Assembly (NCBI RefSeq): GCF_020164475.1
Contig: NZ_JAIQWX010000035.1
Span: 1-48,066 of the forward strand
Reading direction: 5' to 3'
Length of the DNA stretch: 48,066 nt
Source of the DNA: Pseudomonas sp. REP124
GTDB lineage: Bacteria > Pseudomonadota > Gammaproteobacteria > Pseudomonadales > Pseudomonadaceae
Shown: positions 16,580 through 25,693 of the stretch, piece by piece
How positions within the stretch are numbered: the stretch's first letter is position 1
How the letters are laid out: the number at the start of each line of letters is the position of its first letter
Translations under genes and position numbers: made by a program
Notes under the pieces: model-generated
The model's database searches: none
What the model was told of the DNA's origin: nothing
What the model saw: only the letters and a program-made list of their open reading frames with translations

Positions 16580-16873
16580 ATGAAGCGCACCATTCTAACG
16601 GTCATTGCCCTGGCCGCGCTCTCGATTACTGCAGTGCAAGCCGCACAGCCGCTGCAAGTCACGCCCGTCAGTCCAGCGCCGATGCCCGGTTCCCCTGGCA
16701 CCGCTACACCCACGCCTTACCCGCAGATCACCCCGGCGGTGGTGCCAAAAGTCGGTGCCGGCAGTGGCGGCCCGCCGCTGGTGCCGATCGATATGCCCAG
16801 CCCGCCCACCAAGGATCAACCGGTGCCGGGGATCGAGCAGAATCCGCCGAAGGTCAAATCGCCCGGCGGTTAA
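16580..16873 (+). CDS. Small secreted proline-rich protein
   Basis: A 97-residue product with an N-terminal signal peptide (MKRTILTVIALAALSITAVQA, cleavage near AQA-AQ). The mature part is rich in Pro, Gly and Val, with PSPP and PPLVPID segments and no cysteine. No family recognised; it is probably periplasmic. The ATG at 16580 has a GGAG site; an in-frame ATG at 16553 would add nine residues before the signal peptide. Its TAA overlaps the stop of the convergent cNMP gene by four bases. Confidence 0.7.
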   Translation: MKRTILTVIALAALSITAVQAAQPLQVTPVSPAPMPGSPGTATPTPYPQITPAVVPKVGAGSGGPPLVPIDMPSPPTKDQPVPGIEQNPPKVKSPGG

Positions 16874-17343
16874 ACCTGCTGCGAGAGCAGTTGCCCGTCG
16901 ACCATGCGCAAGCGCTTGGAGAGGGACACGGCGAGGGCGCGGATGATCTTGGCGGCGATCTTCGGGGCGTCGTTGAGCATCTTTTCCAGCGAATCCTTGC
17001 CCAGATTGAGCAACTGACAGTTGCTCGCCGCCACGCAGCTTGCCGAGCGGCGTTCGCCGTCGAGCACTGCCATTTCGCCGAATGAGCGGCCACTGCGCAG
17101 GGTGGCAATGGTCACCAGTTGGCCGTCGCTGGTGGTTTTTTGCACAGCCACCTGGCCGGTGTGGATGATGCACATGAAGCTGCCGGCATCCCCCTCATGG
17201 AAAATCTCTTCGCCCTGGGCAATGGTGCTGATGCTGAAATAGCCCGAAGCCGCGGCAAAGTCCGCCGGCAACAGCTGGTTGAACAGGCCGCAGTCCATCA
17301 GCCAATCGCGGATTTCGTTGTTCAGCAAGGTCGTTTCTGACAT
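16870..17343 (-). CDS. Stand-alone cyclic nucleotide-binding domain protein
   Basis: A 157-residue protein containing a single cNMP-binding domain (about residues 18-140) with the phosphate-binding cassette RSFGEMAVLDGERRSASC, including the conserved E and R that hold the cyclic phosphate. There is no helix-turn-helix, so it is not a Crp-type regulator; it may act as a cAMP or c-di-GMP sensor that works through a protein partner. The start at 17343 (MSETTLL) is the likely one; the extension to 17394 is unconvincing. Confidence 0.85.
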   Translation of the reverse strand: MSETTLLNNEIRDWLMDCGLFNQLLPADFAAASGYFSISTIAQGEEIFHEGDAGSFMCIIHTGQVAVQKTTSDGQLVTIATLRSGRSFGEMAVLDGERRSASCVAASNCQLLNLGKDSLEKMLNDAPKIAAKIIRALAVSLSKRLRMVDGQLLSQQV

Positions 17344-17396
17344 GTCGTGCGGTCTTTTTTGTTGTGTCTGTTGCGGATTCGAGCCAAACCCCATCC

Positions 17397-17500
17397 CCTG
17401 TAGGAGCGAGCATGCTCGCGATGGTCGTCAACGATAACGCTGGGAGCCTGACACCCCACGGCGTTTTTGAATCCATCGCGGGCAAGCCCGCTCCCACAGG
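17397..17500. repeat. REP pair
   Basis: An imperfect pair: left unit TGTAGGAGCGAGCATGCTCGCGATGG and right unit CATCGCGGGCAAGCCCGCTCCCACAGG. The left unit is the GTAGGAGCGAG variant, the right the GGGCTTGCCCGC type, so the pair is of mixed subtypes. It separates the cNMP gene from the oligopeptidase gene (both leftward). Confidence 0.85.
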
Positions 17501-17537
17501 TGCCGGGAAATGAGACCGACACCGTAAGCCAAGTTCC

Positions 17538-19592
17538 TCAGGCTATGTCCAATACCTTGAACAAAAATGCATATTCGAGCGCTACGTCACGCAATCCCTG
17601 GTACCGACCACTCATCCCACCATGCCCGGCGCCCAGTTCGGTCTTGAGCAGCAGAAGATTGTCGTCGGTCTTGGTCGCGCGCAACCTGGCCACCCACTTG
17701 GCCGCTTCCCAGTACTGGACGCGGCTGTCGTTGTAGCCGGCTATCACCAGCGTCGCAGGATACGCCTGCGCGGTGACGTTTTCGTATGGGGCGTAGGCCT
17801 TGATCCGATCGTACACGTCCGGCTCCTGCGGATTGCCCCACTCGTCGTATTCGGTGACGGTCAGCGGCAGATCCGGATCGAGCATGGTGTTGAGCGCGTC
17901 GACGAACGGCACTTCGGCAATCGCCGCACCAAACAGCTCCGGTCGTTGATTGAGCACGGCACCGATCAACAGGCCGCCGGCGCTGCCGCCGCTGATCGCC
18001 AGTTGTGGCGCAGTGGTCAATCCGGAGGCGATCAGATGCTCGGCGCAGGCAATGAAGTCGCTGAAGGTGTTGTGCTTGTGTTTCTGCTTGCCGGCGCGAT
18101 ACCAGGCTTCACCCAGCTCGCCGCCGCCACGCACATGAGCGATGGCAAACGCCACGCCGCGATCGAGCAGACTCAGGCGTGCGTGAGAGAACCACGGGTC
18201 GAGGCTCTGGCCATAGGCGCCGTAGCCGTAAAGATAAAGCGGCGTCGGTTTGCCGAGGGCTTCGCGCTTGACCACGAAACTGATCGGCACCTGGGTGCCA
18301 TCGGGCGCCGTGGCCCACAGGCGCTGGCTGACGTAGGCATCGGCGTCAAATGGGCCTAGCACCGGGGTTTCCTTGAGGACTTTCTGCTCGCCGTTGACCA
18401 GTTCGAGCTGGCGGATCTGCGCCGGACGGTTCAACGCCTCGTAGCGCAGTCGAATCCGCGGGCTTTCAAATTCCAGGCTGTTCTGCACATGCAGGCTGTA
18501 GGCCGCGTCCGGCAGCTGTACCCGATAGCTCGGCAAGTCCTGCGGGTGGACTTCGATGATTGGCAAGCCGCCTTCGCGCAGGCTCAGGGTCAGGGCGCCG
18601 GCGTTCAGGCTCAGGCCGTCGATCATCACCCTGTCGCTATGGGGAATCAGGTTTTGCCAGGTGGATTCGACGGGGGCGACGCCGGTATCGGCGGCGGTGT
18701 ACAGGGCGAAGTTGATGCCGTCGCGATTGGTGCGGATGAACCAGGTCCATTGACCGTCCAGCATACCGTGGTCGACGTCGTAATCATGGTCCTCGACCCG
18801 TGGCGCGATGCAGGTGAAGGCCTGCTGCGGCTGGTTGGCGTCCAGCACCCAGATTTCACTGGTGGTCTTGCTGCCCACCGACAGCAGCAATTGCTGCTCG
18901 GAGCTTGAGCGGTAGCAATGCATGAAGAAGCGACCGTCGGGCTCGTGGAACACCTCTTCGGCGGCCGTGCCGTCCAGTCGGTAGCGCAACAGTTTGTGCG
19001 GGCGATGGGTGTCGTCCAGTTCGCCGAAAAACAGGGTCAGGCTGTCGTTGGCCCAGGTCATGCTGCCGTCGCAGTCCTGGAACTCCAGCTCACTGACACG
19101 GCCGTCGGACAATTCCTTCACGAACAGCGTGTAGATCTCGTCGCCCGTGGAATCGATGCTGTAGGCCAGGCGCTGGTGGTCCGGGCTGATGCTGAACGCG
19201 CCCAGGGAGAAGAAACCGCCATTGGCCAGCACGTTCGGGTCCAGCAGCAACTGTTCCTGGCTTTCGTCGAGGGTCAGGCTGTCATCGGCCGGGCGCGGGC
19301 AGCGGTAGTGCCGGGCGTATTCGTCGCCGGCAGTGGTGCGGGTGTAATACAGGTACGGGCCCCAGGGGGAGGGCAGGGACAGATCGGTTTCGAGAATCCG
19401 GCCCTTGATCTCCTGGAACAAAGTCTCGCGCCGCTCGGCCTGATCGGCGGTTTGCGCTTCCTGGTAGGTGTTTTCGGCCTTGAGGTAGTCGAGCACCGCT
19501 GCGGTGTCGCGTTCCTGCAGCCAGGCATAGGGGTCAGAGCCTTCGGCCTTGTGGGCGATCGGGGGGAGTGGGGCGTTCGCTGATAAGGACAT
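17538..19592 (-). CDS. ptrB: Oligopeptidase B (S9 family)
   Basis: Cytosolic trypsin-like oligopeptidase that cuts small peptides after Arg or Lys. The 684-residue product matches E. coli PtrB. The N-terminal part forms the beta-propeller lid; the C-terminal alpha/beta hydrolase domain has the nucleophile S537 in ISGGSAGGLL, an Asp in GYNDSRVQYWEA, and a His in GAGHGGMSGR. The RGGGELGEAWY and EVPFVDALNTM segments are typical of the family. A REP pair lies 41 bp upstream of its start and another downstream of its stop. Confidence 0.96.
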   Translation of the reverse strand: MSLSANAPLPPIAHKAEGSDPYAWLQERDTAAVLDYLKAENTYQEAQTADQAERRETLFQEIKGRILETDLSLPSPWGPYLYYTRTTAGDEYARHYRCPRPADDSLTLDESQEQLLLDPNVLANGGFFSLGAFSISPDHQRLAYSIDSTGDEIYTLFVKELSDGRVSELEFQDCDGSMTWANDSLTLFFGELDDTHRPHKLLRYRLDGTAAEEVFHEPDGRFFMHCYRSSSEQQLLLSVGSKTTSEIWVLDANQPQQAFTCIAPRVEDHDYDVDHGMLDGQWTWFIRTNRDGINFALYTAADTGVAPVESTWQNLIPHSDRVMIDGLSLNAGALTLSLREGGLPIIEVHPQDLPSYRVQLPDAAYSLHVQNSLEFESPRIRLRYEALNRPAQIRQLELVNGEQKVLKETPVLGPFDADAYVSQRLWATAPDGTQVPISFVVKREALGKPTPLYLYGYGAYGQSLDPWFSHARLSLLDRGVAFAIAHVRGGGELGEAWYRAGKQKHKHNTFSDFIACAEHLIASGLTTAPQLAISGGSAGGLLIGAVLNQRPELFGAAIAEVPFVDALNTMLDPDLPLTVTEYDEWGNPQEPDVYDRIKAYAPYENVTAQAYPATLVIAGYNDSRVQYWEAAKWVARLRATKTDDNLLLLKTELGAGHGGMSGRYQGLRDVALEYAFLFKVLDIA

Positions 19593-19632
19593 GAATGGCT
19601 CTCGGACAAGATACGGAATAGGGGTTTCGCAA

Positions 19633-19725
19633 CCTGTGGGAGCGGGCTTGCTCGCGGAGGGGGAGTGTCAGCCGGAATCAATGTTTCTGACCCGACGCCT
19701 TCGCGAGCAAGCCCGCTCCCACAGG
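19633..19725. repeat. REP pair with conserved inner spacer
   Basis: CCTGTGGGAGCGGGCTTGCT... at 19633 and its reverse complement ending at 19725. The inner spacer (AGTGTCAG-N-AATCAATGT-N-CTGAC-CGACGCCTTC) is almost the same as in the pair at 21687-21794, so the whole composite element, not only the REP arms, is repeated. Lies between divergent ptrB and the membrane protein gene. Confidence 0.9.
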
Positions 19726-19816
19726 TTCTGTGACTGGCTCGGCAGGCATAGGTGCAGCCTGACGTGCGAAAAGCCGTTATCATAAGCGCCAATTTGCCTG
19801 CCATGCCACGGACACC

Positions 19817-20305
19817 ATGACCGAGAACGACTATCTGATCGCCTGGGGCCTTTACGCCTTTGCCGCTTTGGGCTGCCTGTTGGTGTGGATGCGCCTGACC
19901 CGCTGGATGTGGCGATGGTTGCGCGAGCCGCTGCGGGTGCTGATGGCGGTGTTGCTGTTCAGCCCGACCATCATCGACCCGGTCAAGGAAAAGCTGGCCC
20001 CGGCGGTCGCCATTACCGCCCTGGACCTGTTGTTCAAGGTCGGCAACAACGCCTGGCGGGCGATTTCCGACCTGTTCATGTACGGCATGATCGCTTTCGC
20101 CATCTATCTGGTGTTCGTGGCGATCCGCTTCCCCATCGAGCGCGCTTCCAACGCTCGCAAGGCACAGACGGCCGCCGCCAAAGCCGCGGTCCAGGCGGAT
20201 GACCGGGAAGACGATCAACCCTTCGGCGGCGCCGGTGATGATCGCTACGGTCGTCCACCGGTCCCGAGCAATCCCCAGCGTATGCGGGTCGAACCCCGCC
20301 TGTAA
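19817..20305 (+). CDS. Conserved inner membrane protein of unknown function
   Basis: A 162-residue protein with about three hydrophobic helices (residues 8-25, 37-55, 88-108) and a hydrophilic, Ala- and Asp-rich C-terminal tail of some 50 residues. No family recognised by motif. It is first of a rightward three-gene set with the class II amidotransferase (32 bp gap) and a DUF2937 protein (12 bp gap), probably an operon. Confidence 0.8.
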   Translation: MTENDYLIAWGLYAFAALGCLLVWMRLTRWMWRWLREPLRVLMAVLLFSPTIIDPVKEKLAPAVAITALDLLFKVGNNAWRAISDLFMYGMIAFAIYLVFVAIRFPIERASNARKAQTAAAKAAVQADDREDDQPFGGAGDDRYGRPPVPSNPQRMRVEPRL

Positions 20306-20337
20306 TCCTGCCCCTGGCTTTAAGCGAGAGTCCGAGC

Positions 20338-21114
20338 ATGTGTGAGTTATTGGGCATGAGCGCCAATGTCCCGACCGATATCGTGTTCAGCTTCACCGGG
20401 CTGATGCAGCGCGGCGGGCGCACCGGTCCGCACCGGGACGGCTGGGGCATCGCCTTCTATGAAGGCCGCGGCTTGCGCCTGTTTCAGGACCCGGCGGCGA
20501 GCAGCGAGTCGGAAGTGGCGAACCTGGTGCAGCGCTACCCGATCAAGAGCGAAGTGGTGATCGGCCACATTCGCCAGGCCAACGTCGGCAAAGTCTGCCT
20601 GTCCAACACCCATCCGTTTGTCCGCGAGTTGTGGGGCCGCAACTGGTGTTTCGCCCACAACGGCCAGCTGGCGGACTTCCAGCCAATCACCAGTTTTTAC
20701 CGCCCTGTCGGGGATACCGACAGCGAGGCGGCGTTCTGCGATCTGCTCAACCGCGTGCGCGCCGCGTTCCCGGAGCCGGTGGAAGTCGAAGAGCTGCTGC
20801 CGGATCTGGTGGCCGCCTGCGCCGAATACCGCAGCAAAGGCGTGTTCAACTGCCTGCTCAGCGATGGCGACTGGCTGTTCTGCTATTGCTCGACCAAGCT
20901 GGCGCAGATCACCCGTCGTGCCCCGTTCGGCCCGGCGCGCTTGAAGGATGTCGATGTGATCGTCGATTTCCAGGCCGAAACCACGCCCAACGACGTGGTT
21001 ACGGTCATCGCCACCGAGCCTCTGACCGAAAACGAAACCTGGACCCGCTACGAGCCGGGCCAATGGAGCCTGTGGCGACGCGGTGAATGCGTCAGCCAGG
21101 GTATGACCGAATAA
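20338..21114 (+). CDS. Class II glutamine amidotransferase (YafJ-like)
   Basis: A 258-residue glutaminase-type protein. Removal of Met1 exposes Cys2 as the catalytic nucleophile (MCELLGMSA). The N-terminal-nucleophile glutamine-binding signs follow: [21 protein letters not shown] and FAHNGQL. It matches stand-alone YafJ-type proteins of about 255 residues, whose ammonia acceptor is unknown. Set between a membrane protein and a DUF2937 protein, likely cotranscribed. Confidence 0.93.
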   Translation: MCELLGMSANVPTDIVFSFTGLMQRGGRTGPHRDGWGIAFYEGRGLRLFQDPAASSESEVANLVQRYPIKSEVVIGHIRQANVGKVCLSNTHPFVRELWGRNWCFAHNGQLADFQPITSFYRPVGDTDSEAAFCDLLNRVRAAFPEPVEVEELLPDLVAACAEYRSKGVFNCLLSDGDWLFCYCSTKLAQITRRAPFGPARLKDVDVIVDFQAETTPNDVVTVIATEPLTENETWTRYEPGQWSLWRRGECVSQGMTE

Positions 21115-21126
21115 GGACCTGTTCCC

Positions 21127-21672
21127 ATGTTGCTCAGTTATCTACGGCTGGTGTTGTTTGCGGCGGGCCTGTTGATCGGTGTTCAGGTGCCGGGATTCAT
21201 CAGCGATTACGCCAAGCGGGTCGAAGCGCATCTGATCGAAGCGCAGGCCGGGTTGAGCGGCTTCCAGAACACCGCCAACCAGTTTTTCAAGGGCGATATG
21301 CAGGCCTTGGTGGCTCATTACCGGGCGAGCGAAGATCCGATCTTTCGCAGCGATGCCGACAGCCTGAGCAATCTGCTGACCCGCCAGGTCGCGCTGGACA
21401 AGCAATTCCAGGCGATGCAGGGCCCGTGGTACATCCGCTTCCTGCAAGTGGTGCTGGCCGCCGATCCGGACATTCGCAAGGAAACCTGGAACGGCTACAG
21501 CTACCAGATCCTGCTGACGCCTGAAGCGATGATCTGGGGCATGAGCGGCGCGTTGCTGTTGTCGTTCGGCATCGAGTGCCTGTTCCGGTTGATCGACTGG
21601 GTGGTGCTGGGCGGCAAGCGCCAGCGTCAGAGCCGACCGATCGAAGAGCGGGATGCTCGCGGTCTGGAATGA
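21127..21672 (+). CDS. DUF2937 membrane protein
   Basis: A 181-residue protein with an N-terminal hydrophobic helix (residues 4-22), a predominantly helical central region containing VQVPGFISDYAKRVEAHL, and a second hydrophobic segment near residues 137-157, giving a two-helix topology. I match it to DUF2937 by the N-terminal pattern. Function unknown. It ends the three-gene set beginning at 19817, and a REP pair follows. Confidence 0.8.
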   Translation: MLLSYLRLVLFAAGLLIGVQVPGFISDYAKRVEAHLIEAQAGLSGFQNTANQFFKGDMQALVAHYRASEDPIFRSDADSLSNLLTRQVALDKQFQAMQGPWYIRFLQVVLAADPDIRKETWNGYSYQILLTPEAMIWGMSGALLLSFGIECLFRLIDWVVLGGKRQRQSRPIEERDARGLE

Positions 21673-21686
21673 CCATAGGGACTAAA

Positions 21687-21794
21687 CCTGTGGGAGCGGC
21701 GGTGCGACGATTCGACTTGCTCGCGAAGAGGGAGTGTCAGTCGAAATCAATGTATCTGACACGACGCCTTCGCGAGCAAGCCCGCTCCCACAGG
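21687..21794. repeat. REP pair with interrupted left arm
   Basis: The right unit is a normal CGCGAGCAAGCCCGCTCCCACAG type. The left unit starts TGTGGGAGCGG and then carries 16 extra bases (CGGTGCGACGATTCGA) before continuing with CTTGCTCGCGAAG. The inner spacer is the same as in the pair at 19633-19725. The pair lies between DUF2937 and the convergent LysR gene and may also terminate both. Confidence 0.85.
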
Positions 21795-21804
21795 ATCAAG
21801 AAAG

Positions 21805-22719
21805 TCAGCGCGCCAGGGTGATGTAACGCTCACCCACCCTGCGCGCATACCCCTCCAGCACCTGCTGACACAACGCCACAATCTCCTCGACCCATTCCGC
21901 GCCCACCCGCCACGACACCACCACCTGCAGATCCGGCGGACGCTGGTCGATGTCCAGCAGGGTCAGTTCCCCACGCGCCAGTTCCTCGGCCACCAGCACC
22001 GGCGGCAGGGCGCCGATCCCGAAACCGTCACGCAGCAAGCGGGTGATCGCCGACACCGAATTCACACAGTTCAGCCTCGGCGCCATGACGCCGTTGGCCT
22101 GCATCAGAGCGAGCACTTCCTGGTGAGGATGGGAGTTTTTCGAGTAGGTGATGATCCGCTCACTGCCCAGATCGGCAACGCCTGCGTATTCGCGGTTGTA
22201 CAGCGAATTGCTGGCGGCGATCCAGCCGATCGGATGGCTGGCCAGTTCCAGGCTGCGCACGCTTTCCTGACGCAGCAGATCGGTTTGCAGGGCCACATCG
22301 AGAAAACCTTTTTGCAGCTGATCGCAGAGATTGAGCGACGTATCCGCCACCAGCTCGATTTCGAGCAGCGGATAGTGATCGGTGATCTGCGCCACCAGCG
22401 GGCTGAGCCAGGTATGGATCACCGTGTCCATCACCCCGATCCGCACGCGCCCGGCCTTGCTCGAGCGGGTCTCGATCGACTGCTTGAGCGCCTGCATGGT
22501 GTCCATCATCTGCTCGGCGTAATCGAGCACTTTCAGGCCTTCCGGCGTCAGGCTCACGCCCCGGGAGTCGCGCACGAACAGCTTCACGCCCAGTTCGCTT
22601 TCGAGCACGGCGATGCGGCTGGAGATCGACGCCTGGGTGGTGAAGAGCTTGTCGGCGGTCAGGCGAAAACTCTTGAGACGGGCGACCCAGACGAAGGTCT
22701 CGAGAAACTTCAGGTTCAT
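21805..22719 (-). CDS. LysR-family regulator of the 5-oxoproline cluster
   Basis: A 304-residue LysR regulator with N-terminal winged helix (residues 1-60; FRLTADKLFTTQASISSRIAVLE) and a PBP-type effector domain. It is divergent from the MFS carrier and pxpABC, with a 146-bp shared intergenic region; LysR genes placed this way normally regulate the divergent operon. Effector is presumably 5-oxoproline or a related amide, which is inference from context. Confidence 0.9.
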   Translation of the reverse strand: MNLKFLETFVWVARLKSFRLTADKLFTTQASISSRIAVLESELGVKLFVRDSRGVSLTPEGLKVLDYAEQMMDTMQALKQSIETRSSKAGRVRIGVMDTVIHTWLSPLVAQITDHYPLLEIELVADTSLNLCDQLQKGFLDVALQTDLLRQESVRSLELASHPIGWIAASNSLYNREYAGVADLGSERIITYSKNSHPHQEVLALMQANGVMAPRLNCVNSVSAITRLLRDGFGIGALPPVLVAEELARGELTLLDIDQRPPDLQVVVSWRVGAEWVEEIVALCQQVLEGYARRVGERYITLAR

Positions 22720-22865
22720 GGGATAAAAATTTCTTATGTCTAAGGCGGGTTTTTATTAGTTGGACGCGACGGGGCCGCGCGCCCAAAAATCAGGCCATCC
22801 GGTTCCCACGATAGGCGTCGTCGGGGCTCAGAACAATACCAATAAAATCAGCGCGGAGATTTGCC

Positions 22866-24152
22866 ATGAGTGCGCCCGACACCACCGCCATCCCGAAAGC
22901 CACGGCTCGCCCCGGACCTTTCGACTGGTATCGCAACATCAATCAGCAGGAACGCCGTACCTTCTGGAGCTGCAAGATCGGCTATGGCCTGGACGGCATG
23001 GACACCCAGATGCTCAGCTTCGTGGTGCCGACCCTGATTGCCATGTGGGGCATCACCACCGGCCAGGCCGGGCTGATTCACACCAGCACCCTGATCGCCT
23101 CGGCCATCGGCGGCTGGGTGGCGGGGATTCTCTCCGACCGCATCGGCCGGGTGCGCACGCTGCAACTGACCGTGCTGTGGTTCGCCTTCTTCACCTTCCT
23201 CTGCGGTTTCGCCCAAAGCTATGAACAACTGCTGATCGCCCGGACCCTGATGGGCTTCGGTTTCGGCGGCGAGTGGACCGCTGGTGCGGTGCTGATCGGT
23301 GAAGTCATCCGCGCCAAGGATCGCGGCAAGGCCGTAGGCATGGTGCAATCCGGCTGGGCGCTGGGTTGGGGGCTGACAGCAATTCTGTATGCGCTGCTGT
23401 TCTCGGTCTTGCCACCGGAAGATGCCTGGCGAGCACTGTTCATCCTCGGCATCGTCCCAGCGGTGTTCGTGATTTTCGTTCGCCGTCTGGTGAAAGACCC
23501 GGAAATCTACCGTGAAGCCAAGGCCAAGGAAGCTCCGGCCAACCCTTCGAAGTTCTACGAGATCTTCGCCCCCGGCATGCTCTTCACCACCATTCGCGCA
23601 TCCTTGCTGACCACCGGTGCGCTGGGCGGCTACTACGCGATCACTTCCTGGCTTCCGACTTTTCTGAAGAACGAGCGGGGTCTGAGCGTACTGGGTACGG
23701 GCGGTTATCTGGCGATGGTGATCATCGGTTCCTACGTCGGTTACGTCATCAGCGCCTATCTGACCGACATCCTTGGGCGGAAAAAGAACTTCATCCTGTT
23801 CGCGGTCGGCTCGTTCACCATCGTCCTGCTGTACACGCAGATGCCGGTCAGCAATGGCGTGATGCTGTGGCTGGGCTTCCCGCTGGGCTTTTTCGCCTCG
23901 GGCATTTTCAGCGGCATGGGCGCGTTCCTCACCGAGTTGTTCCCAACGCGGATTCGCGGTTCGGGCCAGGGTTTCTGCTACAACATCGGCCGGGCGCTGG
24001 CGGCCTTGTTCCCGCTGCTGATCGGCCTGCTCAGCCAGACTGTGCCGCTGAGTGTTGGTATCGGGGCCTTTGCGGCGGTGTCCTACGGTGTGGTCATCCT
24101 GGCCGCCCTTAGCCTGCCGGAAACCCGGGGCAAGCAACTCGACACGCAATGA
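22866..24152 (+). CDS. MFS transporter next to pxpABC
   Basis: A 428-residue major facilitator with 12 predicted helices. Signature loops are GWVAGILSDRIGRVR between helices 2 and 3 and DILGRKKNF between 8 and 9. It resembles the sialic-acid/aromatic-acid proton symporter group. It sits directly upstream of pxpA (87-bp gap), so it may import 5-oxoproline (pyroglutamate); substrate is inferred from position. The start has a GGAG site. Confidence 0.88.
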   Translation: MSAPDTTAIPKATARPGPFDWYRNINQQERRTFWSCKIGYGLDGMDTQMLSFVVPTLIAMWGITTGQAGLIHTSTLIASAIGGWVAGILSDRIGRVRTLQLTVLWFAFFTFLCGFAQSYEQLLIARTLMGFGFGGEWTAGAVLIGEVIRAKDRGKAVGMVQSGWALGWGLTAILYALLFSVLPPEDAWRALFILGIVPAVFVIFVRRLVKDPEIYREAKAKEAPANPSKFYEIFAPGMLFTTIRASLLTTGALGGYYAITSWLPTFLKNERGLSVLGTGGYLAMVIIGSYVGYVISAYLTDILGRKKNFILFAVGSFTIVLLYTQMPVSNGVMLWLGFPLGFFASGIFSGMGAFLTELFPTRIRGSGQGFCYNIGRALAALFPLLIGLLSQTVPLSVGIGAFAAVSYGVVILAALSLPETRGKQLDTQ

Positions 24153-24239
24153 CTCGAAGTCGGTAACTGTTAATCTGCGGGCCTGTCTGACGGATATGTC
24201 CCGCAGCAAAAAAGAATAAAACCTACAGGAGTGTTCATC

Positions 24240-24992
24240 GTGAGCCGCCTGCTATTGAATTGCGACATTGGCGAGAGTTTCGGCAACTGGACCATGGGTC
24301 TGGACGCGGAAGTCATGCCATTCATCGATTGCGCCAACATCGCCTGCGGCTTTCACGCCGGCGATCCGAGCATCATGCGCAAGACCGTCAGCCTGGCCCT
24401 CAGCCACGGCGTGCAGATCGGCGCTCACCCGGCCTATCAGGACCTGGTGGGGTTCGGTCGCCGCTCCATGGCCTACGCCGCCCAGGAACTTCAGGACATC
24501 CTGCATTACCAGATCGGCGCCCTCGACGGCATCTGCCGCGCCCAGGGCGGGCGGGTCAGCTACGTCAAACCCCACGGAGCGATGTACAACGACATGATGG
24601 CCAACCCGGCGCAACTGCGCGCGGTGCTGCAGGCCGTGGCTTCTTACGATCGCAGCCTGCCTTTGATGCTGATGGCGACCAAAGACAACAGCGCGGCGCA
24701 GCGACTGGGTGACGAATATGGCGTGACCCTCTGGTTCGAAGCCTTCGCCGACCGCGCCTACGACAGTGCCGGCATGCTGGTTTCCCGAAGCCTGCCAGGA
24801 GCGGTGCATCACGAGTCGGAGAAAATCATCGGTCAGGCCCTGACGATTGCCCGTGGCGAGCACCTCGCCGCCAGCGACGGCAGCGCCTTGCATTTGCAGG
24901 CCAACACCCTTTGCGTGCACGGCGACAACGCCAGTTCGGTGGCGGCCGTGCAACGTATCCGTCAGGCCCTGAACGAGCAGAGCGCGTCATGA
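24240..24992 (+). CDS. pxpA: 5-oxoprolinase subunit A (LamB/YcsF)
   Basis: Part of the ATP-dependent PxpABC 5-oxoprolinase that opens 5-oxoproline to glutamate. The 250-residue product has the LamB/YcsF signature [10 protein letters not shown] at the N-terminus and [15 protein letters not shown] and KPHGAMYN further on. The GTG at 24240 is preferred: AGGAG ends at 24230, giving a 9-nt spacing, whereas the GTG at 24231 abuts it. The stop overlaps pxpB by four bases. Confidence 0.95.
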   Translation: MSRLLLNCDIGESFGNWTMGLDAEVMPFIDCANIACGFHAGDPSIMRKTVSLALSHGVQIGAHPAYQDLVGFGRRSMAYAAQELQDILHYQIGALDGICRAQGGRVSYVKPHGAMYNDMMANPAQLRAVLQAVASYDRSLPLMLMATKDNSAAQRLGDEYGVTLWFEAFADRAYDSAGMLVSRSLPGAVHHESEKIIGQALTIARGEHLAASDGSALHLQANTLCVHGDNASSVAAVQRIRQALNEQSAS

Positions 24993-25693
24993 AACTGCGG
25001 GTGGAAGTGGTCGCGCTCGATTGTCTGATGGTGCGCCTGTTCGACGAAATCGCCGAAGCCAACATGCCCTGGATGCTGGCGGCCAGCGAAAGCCTGCGGA
25101 CCGCGTTTGGCGCGCAGTTGATCGATCTGGTGCCGTCCTACACGACCTTGATGGTGCATTACGACCTGACCGCGTTGAGTCCGTCCCAGGCCCGAGAGCT
25201 GATCGCCGAGGCCTTGATCGATCTGTCGCCCAACGCCCGCACACGTGGCACCTGCCATGTATTGCCGGTGTGGTACGACCTGAGCGTGGGGCCGGAGCTG
25301 ACGCTGCTGTCACAGCGCAGCGGGCTGGCGGTGGAAGAGGTGATCCGCCGTCACAGCGAACGTGAATACCAGGTGTTCGCCCTGGGTTTCGCGCCGGGGT
25401 TCGCTTTCATGGGGATGGTGGAAGAAGTGCTCGCCGCCCCGCGCCTGAACACGCCGCGCAAGAAAGTCGCCGCTGGCAGCGTCGGCATCGCCGAGCGACA
25501 GACGGCGGCGTATCCGGTGGTGTCGCCGGGTGGCTGGAACCTGATCGGCCGCACGCCGGCCAAACTGTTCGACCGCAACCGTGACGGCTACAGCCTGATG
25601 CAACCGGGCGACACCGTGCGCTTCGAAGCGGTCGGACATGCCGAGTTCATCAACCTGGGCGGTGACGACACGCCACTGGAGGCCTTGGCATGA
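24989..25693 (+). CDS. pxpB: 5-oxoprolinase subunit B (KipI type)
   Basis: KipI-family subunit of 5-oxoprolinase, 234 residues. Family signatures are [24 protein letters not shown] and [14 protein letters not shown]. It works with PxpC, its fused-like partner in other bacteria. The start at 24989 overlaps the pxpA stop (ATGA); the 26-residue upstream extension lies inside pxpA and is rejected. It overlaps pxpC by the same ATGA arrangement, showing translational coupling of the three genes. Confidence 0.95.
   Translation: MKLRVEVVALDCLMVRLFDEIAEANMPWMLAASESLRTAFGAQLIDLVPSYTTLMVHYDLTALSPSQARELIAEALIDLSPNARTRGTCHVLPVWYDLSVGPELTLLSQRSGLAVEEVIRRHSEREYQVFALGFAPGFAFMGMVEEVLAAPRLNTPRKKVAAGSVGIAERQTAAYPVVSPGGWNLIGRTPAKLFDRNRDGYSLMQPGDTVRFEAVGHAEFINLGGDDTPLEALA

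Noticed and set aside
22848..24209. 453-codon open frame antisense to the MFS gene at 22866
   Set aside because: Composition is His/Gln/Arg-rich and low-complexity, the usual look of an antisense shadow; the sense protein has MFS helices and loops.
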